A DNA stretch of 64,000 bases from Clostridia bacterium 41_269 (GTDB lineage: Bacteria; Bacillota; DTU086). The notes beneath the pieces are model-generated. The model was given only the letters and a program-made list of their open reading frames with translations, did no database searches and was not told the origin of the DNA. A program made the translations under genes and the position numbers. This document shows, in pieces, positions 10,502-21,190 of this stretch (its first letter is position 1; each line of letters opens with the position of its first letter). The stretch lies in contig LGEZ01000004.1 in assembly GCA_001508005.1 (NCBI GenBank), positions 31,787 to 95,786 on the forward strand, written 5' to 3'.

Positions 10502-10545
10502 ACCTCGGCAAAAGGGTTTTTCCCGCTGCCGAGGTGTTATTCTAT
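10502..10545 (+). terminator. Terminator after the tRNA cluster
   Basis: acctcggca ... tgccgaggt followed by gttattctattt. Confidence 0.55.
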
Positions 10546-10702
10546 TTGGTTAAAAAATGTTTATGGTTTAGGGAAGTTTTATCAACCATTAAATGTAGCT
10601 AGGTTTGCTGATATGTGGTACACTAAGCAGGTGTATAAAAAATATTATTTTTAAATTTTAAAAATGGCACCGTTAGTTGTAAATTAAGAAGGGGGAGCAT
10701 AA

Positions 10703-12007
10703 ATGAAAGCTGAAGTGGAAAAGATAGAAAACAATTGGGTTAATCTTAAAATTGAAGTAGAGGCCGAAAAAGTCAATCAAGCTCTTGATAGGGCTTATCG
10801 TAAATTAGTCAAAGAGGTAAGCATTCCTGGATTTAGAAAGGGAAAGGCTCCAAGGAAGATACTGGAGAACTTTTTGGGAACGGAGCCTTTATATGAGGAA
10901 GCTCTGGATTTCATTATGCAGGAAATTTATACTGAGGCTGTGGAGCAGGCAAAAATTCAACCCATTGATGCTCCTCAAGTAGCTGTGGAGCAGTTTGAAG
11001 AAGATAAGCCTTTAATTTTAAATATTAAAGTAGAAGTTAAACCAGAAATTAAGCTTGGTGAATATAAAGGAATAAAGATAAAAAAACCAGTGGTTGAGGT
11101 GAAGGAAGAAGAAGTTCAGGAATATCTTGAAAAGCTTCAGAAACGCCATGCCAGAATAAAAACAGTTGTCGATGGAACCGTTGAACAGGGTGATATTGCC
11201 ATTATTGATTATAAAGGATTTATAGATGGACAGACTTTTGCTGGAGGCATAGCAAGTAATGTTTCCATTGAAGTGGGCTCCGGCCGTTTTATTGAGGGAT
11301 TTGAGGAGCAGTTGGTGGGAGCCAAAGTAGGAGAAACTCGAGAGGTAAAGGTTACCTTCCCTGAAGATTATCGAGATAAAAACTTAGCAGGAAAAGAAGC
11401 TGTTTTTAATGTTACAATTAAAGAAATAAAACGCAAAGAACTTCTGCCTTTGGATGATGAATTTGCAAAGGATGTAAGCCAATTTAATACTTTAGAAGAA
11501 TTGAAAGAGGATATAAGGAATAAGCTAAAGGAAGAAAAGGAGAAAAAAGTCCGTCAAGAAATAAGGGATGAAGTTATAAAGAAAGTTGTTGAAAATGCTG
11601 AGTTAGAAGTTCCTGAAACTCTTATAAAACGCCGCATTGATGCTCATATTAAGAGGTTGGATGAGAGATTGAAAATGCAGGGGTATTCTTTAGAGGAGTA
11701 CTGTGAAGCTGCAGAAACTACAGAAGAGGAACTTAGGGAGAAGTATAGGGAACAGGCAATTGAAAGTGTTAAAACAGATTTAGTATTGGAAGAAATTGCA
11801 CAGAGGGAAAATATAAAAGTATCTGAGGATGAAATTTTTGAAGAAATCCAAAATTTAGCTAAAGATTATAATGAAAGTGTAGAAAATGTTCAGAAACACT
11901 TGAGATTAAAGGATAACCTGCAGGCATTAACCTATGGGCTGCTTATAGATAAAACCATCAAGTTTTTGGTTGATCACAGCAGCCCGGTGGAAAGCAGTAA
12001 TGAGTGA
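10703..12007 (+). CDS. tig: Trigger factor (peptidyl-prolyl isomerase chaperone)
   Basis: SIPGFRKGKAPRKILE...; FKBP domain GDIAIIDYKGFIDGQTFAGG...GSGRFIEGFEEQLVGAKVGETREVKVTFPEDY. Confidence 0.97.
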   Translation: MKAEVEKIENNWVNLKIEVEAEKVNQALDRAYRKLVKEVSIPGFRKGKAPRKILENFLGTEPLYEEALDFIMQEIYTEAVEQAKIQPIDAPQVAVEQFEEDKPLILNIKVEVKPEIKLGEYKGIKIKKPVVEVKEEEVQEYLEKLQKRHARIKTVVDGTVEQGDIAIIDYKGFIDGQTFAGGIASNVSIEVGSGRFIEGFEEQLVGAKVGETREVKVTFPEDYRDKNLAGKEAVFNVTIKEIKRKELLPLDDEFAKDVSQFNTLEELKEDIRNKLKEEKEKKVRQEIRDEVIKKVVENAELEVPETLIKRRIDAHIKRLDERLKMQGYSLEEYCEAAETTEEELREKYREQAIESVKTDLVLEEIAQRENIKVSEDEIFEEIQNLAKDYNESVENVQKHLRLKDNLQALTYGLLIDKTIKFLVDHSSPVESSNE

Positions 12008-12044
12008 TCTTTAATTTTTTAACTTTTTTATTGAGTGAGGTGAA

Positions 12045-12650
12045 ATGAATATGTCAATTTTAGTTCCAATGGTTGTTGAACAAACTAACCGTGGAGAGCG
12101 GGCCTTTGATATTTATTCTCGTTTGCTTAAAGATAGAATAGTATTTATAGGAGGACCCATTGACGATAATGTTGCAAATCTTGTGACAGCACAGCTGCTT
12201 TTCTTAGAAGCAGAGGATCCTGAAAAAGATATACACCTTTATATCAACAGCCCTGGGGGCTCCATAACTGCGGGAATGGCTATATATGATACTATGCAGT
12301 ACATAAAACCAGACGTTTCAACCATATGTTTTGGGCTTGCAGCAAGCATGGGTGCATTCCTTTTAGCCGCAGGAGCTAAAGGAAAGCGCTACGCACTGCC
12401 CAACAGCGAAATAATGATTCATCAACCCATGGGTGGAGCCCAAGGTCAGGCTGTGGATATTGAAATACATACCAAAAGGCTTCTAAGAGTTAAGAAAAAC
12501 CTCAACAGAATTCTTGCAGAAATTACTGGTAAAACTTTAGAGGAAATAGAAAGAGATACTGATAGGGATTATTTTATGTCAGCAGAGGAGGCAAAGGAAT
12601 ATGGTTTAATTGATAAAGTGATTTCTTCGAGGGAATTACCTCCTAAATAG
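12045..12650 (+). CDS. clpP: ATP-dependent Clp protease proteolytic subunit
   Basis: [63 protein letters not shown]. Confidence 0.98.
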   Translation: MNMSILVPMVVEQTNRGERAFDIYSRLLKDRIVFIGGPIDDNVANLVTAQLLFLEAEDPEKDIHLYINSPGGSITAGMAIYDTMQYIKPDVSTICFGLAASMGAFLLAAGAKGKRYALPNSEIMIHQPMGGAQGQAVDIEIHTKRLLRVKKNLNRILAEITGKTLEEIERDTDRDYFMSAEEAKEYGLIDKVISSRELPPK

Positions 12651-12666
12651 TTGAATGTGAGGTGGA

Positions 12667-13926
12667 ATGATGTATAAATACACAGATGATAAGGGGCAGC
12701 TGAAATGCTCCTTCTGTGGAAAAATGCAGGATCAAGTAAGAAAACTTGTTGCTGGCCCAGGTGTGTACATTTGTGATGAATGTATTGAGCTCTGTAATGA
12801 AATATTAGAAGAGGAGCTCAACGATGATTTTGGACAGGAAATAGGTGATATTCCTAAGCCTTCTGAGATTAAAGAAATTCTTGACCAATATGTTATTGGG
12901 CAGGAAAGAGCAAAAAAAGCACTGTCTGTCGCTGTTTATAACCATTATAAGAGAATAAATTTAGGCCTCAAAATTGAGGACGTTGAGCTTCAGAAAAGCA
13001 ATATAATTATGCTGGGCCCCACAGGAAGCGGTAAAACGCTTCTTGCCCAGACCTTAGCAAAAATTTTGAATGTTCCTTTTGCCATAGCAGATGCCACTTC
13101 ATTAACTGAAGCAGGTTATGTAGGTGAGGATGTTGAAAACATACTGCTCAAACTGATCCAAGCTGCAGATTATGATGTGGAAAAAGCGGAAAAGGGGATT
13201 ATATATATTGATGAAATCGATAAGATTGCAAGGAAATCCGAAAATCCCTCAATAACCCGAGATGTTTCCGGAGAAGGGGTTCAGCAGGCGCTGCTGAAGA
13301 TTCTTGAAGGTACCATTGCCAGTGTTCCTCCTCAAGGAGGACGAAAGCATCCCCATCAGGAATTCATACAGCTTGACACAACAAATATATTGTTTATCTG
13401 TGGCGGTGCCTTTGACGGAATTGATAAGATAATTCAGAACCGCATTGGTAAGAAAGGAATTGGATTTGAAGCTGATATACGAACCAAAAAAGAGACGCAA
13501 ATTGGCAATGTATTAAAACACATTCTGCCCGTTGATCTTCTTAAATACGGGCTGATACCTGAATTTGTGGGTCGTGTTCCCATAATTGTTACCCTTGATG
13601 CCCTAGATGAAGAAGCTTTAGTTAGGATATTGACTGAACCTAAAAACGCTTTGGTTAAGCAGTATCAAAAGCTTTTCGAAATGGACGGTGTGGAGCTGGA
13701 ATTTGAAAGGGAAGCTCTAATAACCGTTGCTAAGGAAGCTATTAAGAGGGATACTGGTGCAAGGGGATTAAAAGCAATTCTTGAGGATATAATGCTTGAT
13801 GTGATGTATGAGATTCCTTCGAGAAAAGATGTGGCAAAGTGCATAATAACAGAGGATGTCATTAAAAAGAAAAAAGCTCCTATACTCATACTCAAAGACA
13901 GCGGCAAAAAAATGGAAACAGCATAA
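12667..13926 (+). CDS. clpX: Clp protease ATP-binding subunit ClpX
   Basis: Zinc finger [30 protein letters not shown]; Walker [21 protein letters not shown]. Confidence 0.98.
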   Translation: MMYKYTDDKGQLKCSFCGKMQDQVRKLVAGPGVYICDECIELCNEILEEELNDDFGQEIGDIPKPSEIKEILDQYVIGQERAKKALSVAVYNHYKRINLGLKIEDVELQKSNIIMLGPTGSGKTLLAQTLAKILNVPFAIADATSLTEAGYVGEDVENILLKLIQAADYDVEKAEKGIIYIDEIDKIARKSENPSITRDVSGEGVQQALLKILEGTIASVPPQGGRKHPHQEFIQLDTTNILFICGGAFDGIDKIIQNRIGKKGIGFEADIRTKKETQIGNVLKHILPVDLLKYGLIPEFVGRVPIIVTLDALDEEALVRILTEPKNALVKQYQKLFEMDGVELEFEREALITVAKEAIKRDTGARGLKAILEDIMLDVMYEIPSRKDVAKCIITEDVIKKKKAPILILKDSGKKMETA

Positions 13927-13940
13927 TTAAAAAAATTTAA

Positions 13941-13969
13941 GGAGCAGCGGGAAACTGCTGCTCCTTTTT
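13941..13969 (+). terminator. Terminator downstream of clpX
   Basis: ggagcagc gggaaact gctgctcc followed by ttttta. Confidence 0.8.
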
Positions 13970-13989
13970 ACGGTATACAGAAATTTTTT

Positions 13990-14229
13990 TCAGCTTTTTG
14001 CATGTTTAAGGGTTTTTCCATCGGGAAGAAGATAATCTGGTGCCTGCTGTCCTTTCATACGATATTGATATCTTACACAGCTTTGGTAGTCTTTTAAACA
14101 GTATCTGTTTATGTAAATATTTTTTAACAATTCTGTCTTAATTTTTTAACAATTCTGTCTTAAACTTGTTATAAATTTATAAATAGGGCAAATGTTATGA
14201 TATTGGCATTTATCTTGAATATCCTTCAT
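13990..14229 (-). pseudogene. Small Cys-rich protein gene interrupted by an in-frame TAA inside a 22-bp tandem duplication
   Basis: Minus-strand in-frame translation MKDIQDKCQYHNICPIYKFITSLRQNC*KIKTELLKNIYINRYCLKDYQSCVRYQYRMKGQQAPDYLLPDGKTLKHAKS*; start preceded by a gggggg Shine-Dalgarno-like run. Each half is below the ORF-track length cutoff. Confidence 0.6.
14120..14163. repeat. Perfect 22-bp tandem duplication
   Basis: ttttttaacaattctgtcttaa x2, period 22. Confidence 0.92.
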
Positions 14230-14404
14230 TTAAAACCCCCCATCATATATTTTACATATGTCCATTTTTTGGCTATTATAATATCATAATGAGATTCACT
14301 GTCAATTTAGCTTTTTTAATAATTTTTAGTTTTTGGTAGTTTTGGTATTATAAAATACGTCATTAGCTGTTTAGGATATTTGGCTTAAATTAAATGGACA
14401 GGGA

Positions 14405-15598
14405 GTGATTCTGTTGGGTAAAAATGTATTTACTTCGGAATCAGTAACGGAAGGGCATCCGGATAAAATGGCAGATCAGATATCTGATGCTATCCTGGAT
14501 GCAATACTTGCTAAAGATCCCCTAGCCAGGGTTGCTTGTGAAACCATGGTTACTACGGGATTAGTTATTGTTACAGGTCAAATAACTACAGACTGCTATG
14601 TGGATATCCCAAACATAATAAGAAGGACTGTTTGTGAAATAGGTTATACCCGTGCAAAATATGGTTTTGATTGTGAGACTTGTGGTGTAATTACTTCCAT
14701 TGATGAGCAGTCACCTGATATTTCTATGGGAGTAAATAAAGCTTTGGAAGCCCGTACTGGAGAAATGGAGGATGATGAAATTGAGGCGTGGGGAGCAGGG
14801 GATCAGGGAATGATGTTTGGTTACGCAACAAACGAAACTCCAGAATACATGCCTGCACCCATAGTTTTTGCCCATAAAATTGTAAAGAGGCTTGCGGAGG
14901 CCCGAAAAACAAAAGAAATTCCCTATCTACGTCCTGATGGGAAGTCTCAGGTTACAGTGGAATATGAGGGAGACAAGCCGAAGCGAATTGATACAGTTGT
15001 TGTTTCTGCTCAGCACAGTCCCGATGTGGATTTAAAAACCATTGAAGAAGATATAATTGAAAAAGTTGTTAAAAAAGCTCTTCCGCAGGAATATCTTGAT
15101 GAAAATACAAGGTACTTAATTAATCCCACAGGCAGATTTGTTATTGGAGGCCCTCAGGCAGATACAGGATTGACAGGCAGAAAGATTATTGTTGATACTT
15201 ATGGAAGTATGGGTAGACATGGTGGGGGATGCTTTTCTGGTAAAGATCCTACAAAAGTTGATAGATCTGGAGCTTATGCAGCACGCTATGTAGCAAAAAA
15301 TATTGTAGCTGCCGGTCTTGCGGACAAATGCGAAATTCAAATTGCTTATGCCATAGGAGTTGCTAAACCTGTTTCCATAGCTGTACATACTTTTGGAACT
15401 GAAAAGGTTCCCAAAGAGCGAATAATTGAATTGGTAAAGAAGCATGTGGATCTGCGTCCTGCAGCGATAATCCGAAAGTTTGACCTATTAAGACCCATTT
15501 ATAAGCAGGTTGCTGCCTATGGTCATTTTGGAAGACCAGATTTAGATCTGCCTTGGGAAAAAACTGATCTTGCAGAAATATTTAAGGCTGAAATATAA
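14405..15598 (+). CDS. metK: S-adenosylmethionine synthetase (probable TTG start at about 14414)
   Basis: [62 protein letters not shown]. Confidence 0.98.
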   Translation: MILLGKNVFTSESVTEGHPDKMADQISDAILDAILAKDPLARVACETMVTTGLVIVTGQITTDCYVDIPNIIRRTVCEIGYTRAKYGFDCETCGVITSIDEQSPDISMGVNKALEARTGEMEDDEIEAWGAGDQGMMFGYATNETPEYMPAPIVFAHKIVKRLAEARKTKEIPYLRPDGKSQVTVEYEGDKPKRIDTVVVSAQHSPDVDLKTIEEDIIEKVVKKALPQEYLDENTRYLINPTGRFVIGGPQADTGLTGRKIIVDTYGSMGRHGGGCFSGKDPTKVDRSGAYAARYVAKNIVAAGLADKCEIQIAYAIGVAKPVSIAVHTFGTEKVPKERIIELVKKHVDLRPAAIIRKFDLLRPIYKQVAAYGHFGRPDLDLPWEKTDLAEIFKAEI

Positions 15599-15618
15599 GG
15601 ATTAATAAGAATATTGAA

Positions 15619-15650
15619 AAGTCCTGTACTGCACAGGACTTTTTTATTTT
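15619..15650 (+). terminator. Terminator downstream of metK
   Basis: aagtcctgt actgc acaggactt followed by ttttatttt. Confidence 0.85.
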
Positions 15651-15734
15651 AGATCAGCTGAGTATAATGAGCAAAGATCGGATAGAAAGCAGATGTTGGG
15701 CAATAATAGTAAAGGAGAGTAAAAAAAGCATCGG

Positions 15735-17441
15735 ATGTGCAAAAGGAGGAAGCTTGGGGTTGTGAGTGAGCTGACCATTGGCATATCAGGTCTTCTCAAT
15801 TTTATTCAGATATTTTTCGCTGTGGTGATCGGTTTATATTTTTGGAATCTCCTGCGGAGTCAGCAGAATAATAAAGCTGTTATTGAACGGGAATCAAAAA
15901 AAGAGATGGAAAAGCTTCAAAAAATGCGGAATATAAGATTAACCGAACCCCTTTCTGAAAGGACCCGTCCCACAACCTTTAAAGAAATTGTAGGCCAGGA
16001 AGAGGGTCTTAAAGCTTTAAGAGCTGCGTTGTGCAGCTCCAACCCTCAGCATGTAATAATATATGGCCCTCCAGGAGTTGGGAAAACTGCAGCAGCCCGA
16101 CTTGTTTTGGAAGAAGCAAAAGCAAATCCCAAATCTCCTTTCAATAAAAATTCCAAATTTGTTGAAGTGGACGGCACAACTGCACGGTTTGATGAAAGGG
16201 GCATAGCGGATCCCTTAATAGGATCAGTTCATGATCCTATTTATCAAGGTGCTGGTGCAATGGGCATAGTTGGAATACCCCAGCCTAAACCCGGTGCTGT
16301 TACTAAAGCCCATGGGGGTATTCTTTTTATTGATGAAATAGGAGAGCTTCATATGACTCAAATAAACAAGCTTTTAAAAGTCTTGGAGGACCGTAAAGTT
16401 ATGCTGGAAAGTGCTTATTACAGCTCTGAAGATACCAATATTCCCAGCTACATACATGATATTTTTCAGAAAGGCCTGCCTGCAGATTTTCGGTTGGTGG
16501 CTGCAACAACAAGAATGCCCCATGAGATACCTGAAGCAGTTCGCTCCCGCTGCGTAGAGATTTTTTTTAGAGAGCTTACTCCTGATGAAATAGGTATTAT
16601 TGCTTCCAATGCTGCAGAAAAAATTAATTTTGAATTGAGCGGAGAAGCTTTAGAAACGATAAAGAAGTTTGCAAAAAACGGAAGAGAAGCGGTTAATATA
16701 GTTCAGATTGCTGCTTCTCTTGCTGATATAGAACTGCGTAAGAATATTGAAGCGTCGGATGTGGAATGGATCATTAATCACGGTCAATATTCACCAAGAA
16801 TAATAACGAAGGTTCCAAAACGGCCCCAAATTGGATATGCAAATGGTCTTGCTATGTATGGACCCAGCATGGGTGTTCTCCTTGAAGTAGAAGTAAGTGC
16901 TGTTTCTGCTTTTTACAAGAAAGGAATTATAAACATTACTGGGATAGTAGAAGAGGAGGAAATGGGTTTAGAAGGGAAGAAAATTCGAAGAAAAAGTATG
17001 GTTAAGAGTTCCTTAGAAAATGTGCTCACAGCTTTAAGAATCAATTTTAATATTGAGCCCAGGGATTATAATCTTCATGTAAATTTTCCTGGAGACATTC
17101 CCATTGATGGTCCTTCTGCAGGGGCAGCTGTAGCTGCTGCTGTGTACTCAGCGGTAAAAGGAATTCCAGTGGACAATACTGTGGCAATGACCGGGGAGGT
17201 TTCCATTAAGGGTTCTATTCTGCCTGTAGGAGGAATTGCAGCAAAAATTAATGCTGCTCGTAATGCAGGGGCAAAAAAAGTGCTGATCCCAAGGGATAAC
17301 TGGCAGCATCTATTCCAAAAGTTTAAGGACATAGATATAGTACCCATTGATAATGTAAAAAACTTGATAAAGGAAGCATTGATTTTTCCTGCAGATGCAT
17401 CTTTAAGTGCATTTGGTTTTGGAGAAAAAGCAGGGCTTTAA
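15735..17441 (+). CDS. lonB: Sporulation-type Lon protease LonB
   Basis: N-terminal TM segment, [26 protein letters not shown], and C-terminal Lon Ser-Lys protease domain (DGPSAGAAVAAAVYSAVKGIPV...MTGEVSIKGSILPVGGIAAKINAARNAGAKKVLIP). Confidence 0.93.
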   Translation: MCKRRKLGVVSELTIGISGLLNFIQIFFAVVIGLYFWNLLRSQQNNKAVIERESKKEMEKLQKMRNIRLTEPLSERTRPTTFKEIVGQEEGLKALRAALCSSNPQHVIIYGPPGVGKTAAARLVLEEAKANPKSPFNKNSKFVEVDGTTARFDERGIADPLIGSVHDPIYQGAGAMGIVGIPQPKPGAVTKAHGGILFIDEIGELHMTQINKLLKVLEDRKVMLESAYYSSEDTNIPSYIHDIFQKGLPADFRLVAATTRMPHEIPEAVRSRCVEIFFRELTPDEIGIIASNAAEKINFELSGEALETIKKFAKNGREAVNIVQIAASLADIELRKNIEASDVEWIINHGQYSPRIITKVPKRPQIGYANGLAMYGPSMGVLLEVEVSAVSAFYKKGIINITGIVEEEEMGLEGKKIRRKSMVKSSLENVLTALRINFNIEPRDYNLHVNFPGDIPIDGPSAGAAVAAAVYSAVKGIPVDNTVAMTGEVSIKGSILPVGGIAAKINAARNAGAKKVLIPRDNWQHLFQKFKDIDIVPIDNVKNLIKEALIFPADASLSAFGFGEKAGL

Positions 17442-17536
17442 TAAGCTGATTTTTAAACTTGAAAGGTGGGTATTTCCTTAAAATTTTATTGAATTTTAAC
17501 AGCTTTGAAGACTTGAAGCAGTTGAGATAGCGTATA

Positions 17537-17552
17537 TTGACAAATGTGTCAA
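17537..17552. promoter_or_regulatory. Palindrome overlapping a -35-like TTGACA upstream of the FmdB-family gene
   Basis: ttgaca-aatg-tgtcaa perfect inverted repeat, with a tatatc -10-like sequence 17 nt downstream of TTGACA. Confidence 0.35.
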
Positions 17553-17638
17553 ATTGAATTATATCTTTTAAGTGGTGTTTTTTTTATATTTTATAATATT
17601 TTATAGGGAATGTATAGAGATAGAGAGCTGGAGGTGGG

Positions 17639-17899
17639 ATGATGCCTAAATATGATTATAAGTGTGAAAACTGTGGAGTATTTGAAAAAGTTCAGCCTAT
17701 TACTGAAGAGGCATTAAGAACATGTCCGACCTGCGGCGGGAAGGTAACAAGACTTATAAGCAGTAATGTAAATGTGATTTTTAAAGGAAAAGGTTTCTAT
17801 AGAACGGAGTATAAGAGGCAGGAGCTTATGAATAAGATTAAAAAGCAGGAAGAAAAAACTCCAGGAACGGATAAGAAATCAGATAAGGCTGTGGGTTAA
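17639..17899 (+). CDS. FmdB-family zinc-ribbon protein
   Basis: [40 protein letters not shown] with two CxxC pairs. Confidence 0.9.
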   Translation: MMPKYDYKCENCGVFEKVQPITEEALRTCPTCGGKVTRLISSNVNVIFKGKGFYRTEYKRQELMNKIKKQEEKTPGTDKKSDKAVG

Positions 17900-17936
17900 A
17901 ATCTTAAACTAATGAGATTATTTAGGGCTAAAAAGT

Positions 17937-17965
17937 GGGGTTTCCTTTGGGAAACCCTTTTATAA
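17937..17965 (+). terminator. Terminator downstream of the FmdB-family gene
   Basis: gggtttcc tttg ggaaaccc followed by ttttata. Confidence 0.75.
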
Positions 17966-18116
17966 TTCCTTTTCAAGGGCTTTGTTTGCAATCTTGCTTC
18001 TTTTCTTGCACATGGGCTGCATAAATAATAGAATAAACCTTATAGGAGAACTAAGAATATATTTTCCTTAAGGGTAGAGAATAAAAATGTCTGTTTTTTA
18101 AAATGGGGGTGAAGGA

Positions 18117-20492
18117 ATGGAAAACAAGATCAGCACAGAAAGTGGTCAGGTTCGAGAATTACCGCTGCTACCCCTGCGCGGAGTGGTGGTATTTCCATAT
18201 ATGGTTATACATTTGGATGTGGGAAGGGAAAAATCCGTCAAAGCAATAGATGAAGCTATGACGAACGACAGGCTTATTTTTTTAACTATGCAGAAGGATG
18301 CGCAGACCGATGACCCTGGAGAAGACGATATATATCACATCGGTACTATTGCTGAGATTAGGCAGCTTCTGAAGCTTCCTGGTGGTACCATAAGAATTTT
18401 GGTTGAGGGTTTGAGCAGGGCTAAAATAATTAATTTTGTTCATGAAGAGCCCTTTTTAAAAGTTGCTGTTAAAGAAGCTGTGGAATCAGAGGAAAAAACT
18501 GCTGAAATAGAAGCGTTAATGAGGGCAATTATAGATAAGTTTGAAAATTACGTGAAAATCAGTAAGAGAATACCACCTGAAACAGTAGTTTCAGTTGTAA
18601 CCATTGAAGAGCCTAATAGGTTTGCTGATATTATTGCTTCTCAGCTAACTCTTAAGCTTAAGGATAAGCAGTCTATTTTAGAGGCTGTAGATGTTAAAAA
18701 GAGGCTGGAGCTGCTGTATGAAATCCTGACTAAGGAGCTTGAAATACTTGAGCTGGAAAGGCAGATAAGCGAACGGGTCCGTAAACAGATGGAAAAAACT
18801 CAAAAGGAATATTATCTCAGGGAGCAGATAAAAGCTATTCAGAAAGAATTAGGGGACAAAGATGACAGACTTTCAGAAGCGGAGGAACTGAGAGAAAGAA
18901 TTGAAAAGGCAAAAATGCCAAAAGAAGTAAGAGAAAAGGCTCTTCAGGAAGTAGAAAGGTTGGAAAAGATGCCTCCCATGGTTGCAGAGGCTGCCGTTGT
19001 AAGAAATTATCTTGAATGGCTTTTAGCTTTACCATGGAATAAGAGTACCAGGGACAGATTGAACATTGAAAAAGCTGAACAAATTTTAAATGAGGATCAC
19101 TATGGTCTTGAAGAAGTGAAGGAAAGAATTTTGGAATACCTGGCAATTCGCAAACTTGCCAATAAAATGAAAGGACCCATTTTATGTTTTGTAGGTCCCC
19201 CCGGTGTGGGCAAAACATCCCTTGCAAAATCCATAGCAAGGGCTCTTAACAGGAAGTTTGTTCGTATTTCTTTAGGTGGAGTACGGGATGAGGCTGAAAT
19301 ACGAGGACACCGCAGGACCTATGTTGGAGCTCTGCCGGGGCGAATAATTCAAGGGATGAAGCAGGCGGGTACTAAAAATCCAGTATTTCTTTTAGATGAA
19401 ATTGATAAAATTGGAGCTGATTTTAGGGGGGATCCTTCGGCAGCTCTTCTGGAAGTTTTGGACCCTGAACACAATCACTCTTTCAGCGATCATTTCATAG
19501 AGGTTCCTTTTGATCTTTCTAAAGTGCTTTTTATTACCACTGCCAATGTTACTTACACTATACCTAGACCCCTTTTGGACCGCATGGAGGTAATTTATAT
19601 TTCAGGTTATACGGAATATGAAAAGCTTCAGATAGCCTTAAGGCATTTAATTCCCAAGCAGATTAAAGAACATGGTTTAAAGGAAAATCAATTGGAAATA
19701 TCTGAAAATGCAGTGCGCCGTATAATTAGGGAATATACCCGCGAAGCAGGGGTTCGAAATCTAGAAAGGCAGATTGCTGCTATCTGCCGAAAAGCAGCTA
19801 GAGAAATAGTAACGGGTAAGGCCAAAAGAATCCATGTGTCCTCCAAGACTGTGGAGAAGTGGCTTGGGGCTCCCCGCTACCGTTTTGGAATTGCAGAGGA
19901 AAAGGATGAAATAGGAGTTGCTACAGGATTAGCGTGGACTGAAACTGGAGGAGATGTGCTTAGCATTGAAGCTACCGTCCTAAAAGGAAAGGGAAACATA
20001 ACTTTGACAGGACAGATGGGTGATGTCATGAAAGAATCTGCACAGGCTGGTATAAGCTACATTCGCTCAAAAGCTGAAGAATTGGGGATAGAACCTGATT
20101 TTTATCAGAACTGCGATATACACATTCATATTCCAGAGGGTGCTATTCCTAAGGATGGTCCCTCAGCAGGCATAACCATGGCTACTGCAGTTATTTCCTC
20201 TCTTACTAAGAAGCCCGTGAGAAGAGATGTAGCCATGACTGGTGAAATTACCCTGAGGGGGCGCGTTCTCCCCGTTGGAGGAATTAAAGAGAAGGTTTTA
20301 GCAGCTCATAGGGCGGGTATAAGAAAGGTAATTCTTCCTAAGGAAAATGAAAAGGATCTGGAGAAAATTCCAAAACAGGTGAAGCGGAAGCTGGAATTTA
20401 TTTTAGTGGGGCACATGGATGAGGTGCTGCCCATTGCCTTTGGAGCGAATGAAAAAAACGGCGAAAAAGAAAAAAAAGGTGGGCACTCTTAA
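18117..20492 (+). CDS. lon: ATP-dependent protease La
   Basis: [97 protein letters not shown]. Confidence 0.98.
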   Translation: MENKISTESGQVRELPLLPLRGVVVFPYMVIHLDVGREKSVKAIDEAMTNDRLIFLTMQKDAQTDDPGEDDIYHIGTIAEIRQLLKLPGGTIRILVEGLSRAKIINFVHEEPFLKVAVKEAVESEEKTAEIEALMRAIIDKFENYVKISKRIPPETVVSVVTIEEPNRFADIIASQLTLKLKDKQSILEAVDVKKRLELLYEILTKELEILELERQISERVRKQMEKTQKEYYLREQIKAIQKELGDKDDRLSEAEELRERIEKAKMPKEVREKALQEVERLEKMPPMVAEAAVVRNYLEWLLALPWNKSTRDRLNIEKAEQILNEDHYGLEEVKERILEYLAIRKLANKMKGPILCFVGPPGVGKTSLAKSIARALNRKFVRISLGGVRDEAEIRGHRRTYVGALPGRIIQGMKQAGTKNPVFLLDEIDKIGADFRGDPSAALLEVLDPEHNHSFSDHFIEVPFDLSKVLFITTANVTYTIPRPLLDRMEVIYISGYTEYEKLQIALRHLIPKQIKEHGLKENQLEISENAVRRIIREYTREAGVRNLERQIAAICRKAAREIVTGKAKRIHVSSKTVEKWLGAPRYRFGIAEEKDEIGVATGLAWTETGGDVLSIEATVLKGKGNITLTGQMGDVMKESAQAGISYIRSKAEELGIEPDFYQNCDIHIHIPEGAIPKDGPSAGITMATAVISSLTKKPVRRDVAMTGEITLRGRVLPVGGIKEKVLAAHRAGIRKVILPKENEKDLEKIPKQVKRKLEFILVGHMDEVLPIAFGANEKNGEKEKKGGHS

Positions 20493-20557
20493 AGGGGTGC
20501 CCTTTTTCATGTAATTGTATGGGCTCATAGGGAATAGTATTTATTTGGGGTGGTTAT

Positions 20558-20952
20558 ATGCATTTTTACATAATGCTGGCAGGAACGGCAGCTTCTTTGG
20601 TTTTTTCTTTTGTTTTTTCATTAGTGGGAATATTAATTTATTATGTCCTTCCTGGAACCCAATATAATTTATCCTGGATGTTAAACGCTGTCCTTTATAT
20701 TTCACCTTTTTTGGGAGGACTTACCGCAGGGTGGCTTGTGAAAAAAGGGGATGGATAAACGGTGGTTGGATAGGTTTAATTTACGGTATTGTTGTCCTAA
20801 TTTTAAAAGTTTTGCTGTTGGGAACAGCGAATTTTTCTCCTCTTCTGCTTTTCATGGATTTTTGCTTGGGGTGTATGGGGGGAATTTGCGGAGTGAATGG
20901 ATCACTTTATTATTATAAACGAAAAAAAGAATACAAAATGGGAAGATATTAA
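20558..20952 (+). pseudogene. TIGR04086/YrzE-like small membrane protein split by an apparent -1 frameshift
   Basis: ORFs 20558..20758 and 20731..20952 join into one 4-TM protein if one nt is added at gtgaaaaaaggggatgg (A6G4): ...LGGLTAGWLVKK / RGWINGGWIGLIYGIVVLILKVLLLG... Confidence 0.65.
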
Positions 20953-21059
20953 AAGTACGGTTTAAATAATTTACCCATTATCCAGTTAGCTAAGTATTGA
21001 CATAGATGGAGCTATGGCTGATAATCGTTTTAAAGCTAACTGAAAAATATTTTGTTGTG

Positions 21060-21101
21060 TGAGAAGAGAAGAGATGAGATTTTGAGAAGAGAAGAGGTGA
21101 G
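21060..21101. repeat. Two 19-bp purine-rich near-identical direct repeats
   Basis: tgagaagagaagagatgag / tgagaagagaagaggtgag, 23-nt period. Confidence 0.8.
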
Positions 21102-21130
21102 CTGAGATGAGCTGACTGGTGAAAAAAAGG

Positions 21131-21163
21131 CCAGTGCTCATGTGAGCACTGGTTTGTTTTTTA
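21131..21163 (+). terminator. Intrinsic terminator before dctP
   Basis: 10-bp perfect stem ccagtgctca/tgagcactgg followed by a T-rich tract. Confidence 0.85.
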
Positions 21164-21190
21164 TCAATGGCTTTTGATTAAATCCTATTA

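Larger units (their letters stand above)
20983..21165 (+). promoter_or_regulatory. Structured leader with mutually exclusive hairpins and intrinsic terminator upstream of the TRAP operon (candidate attenuator)
   Basis: Outer stem cagttagct(20983-20991)/agctaactg(21034-21042) enclosing catag/ctatg. Terminator ccagtgctca(21131-21140)/tgagcactgg(21143-21152)+tttgtttttt. Upstream tgagc-tg-actgg(21108-21119) can pair the same 5' terminator arm. Confidence 0.45.

Noticed and set aside
10303-10602. Plus-strand 99-aa ORF over tRNA-Lys and tRNA-Leu
   Set aside because: Reads through tRNA sequence (FAGVAELADALDLGSSE is the typical tRNA-Leu artefact).
13970-14400. SAM riboswitch upstream of metK
   Set aside because: Looked for S-box/SAM-II-like motifs; none recognisable. 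The region instead holds the minus-strand small Cys-rich gene.
18835-19239. 134-aa minus-strand ORF inside lon
   Set aside because: Antisense shadow ORF within a strongly conserved gene; no SD or domain.
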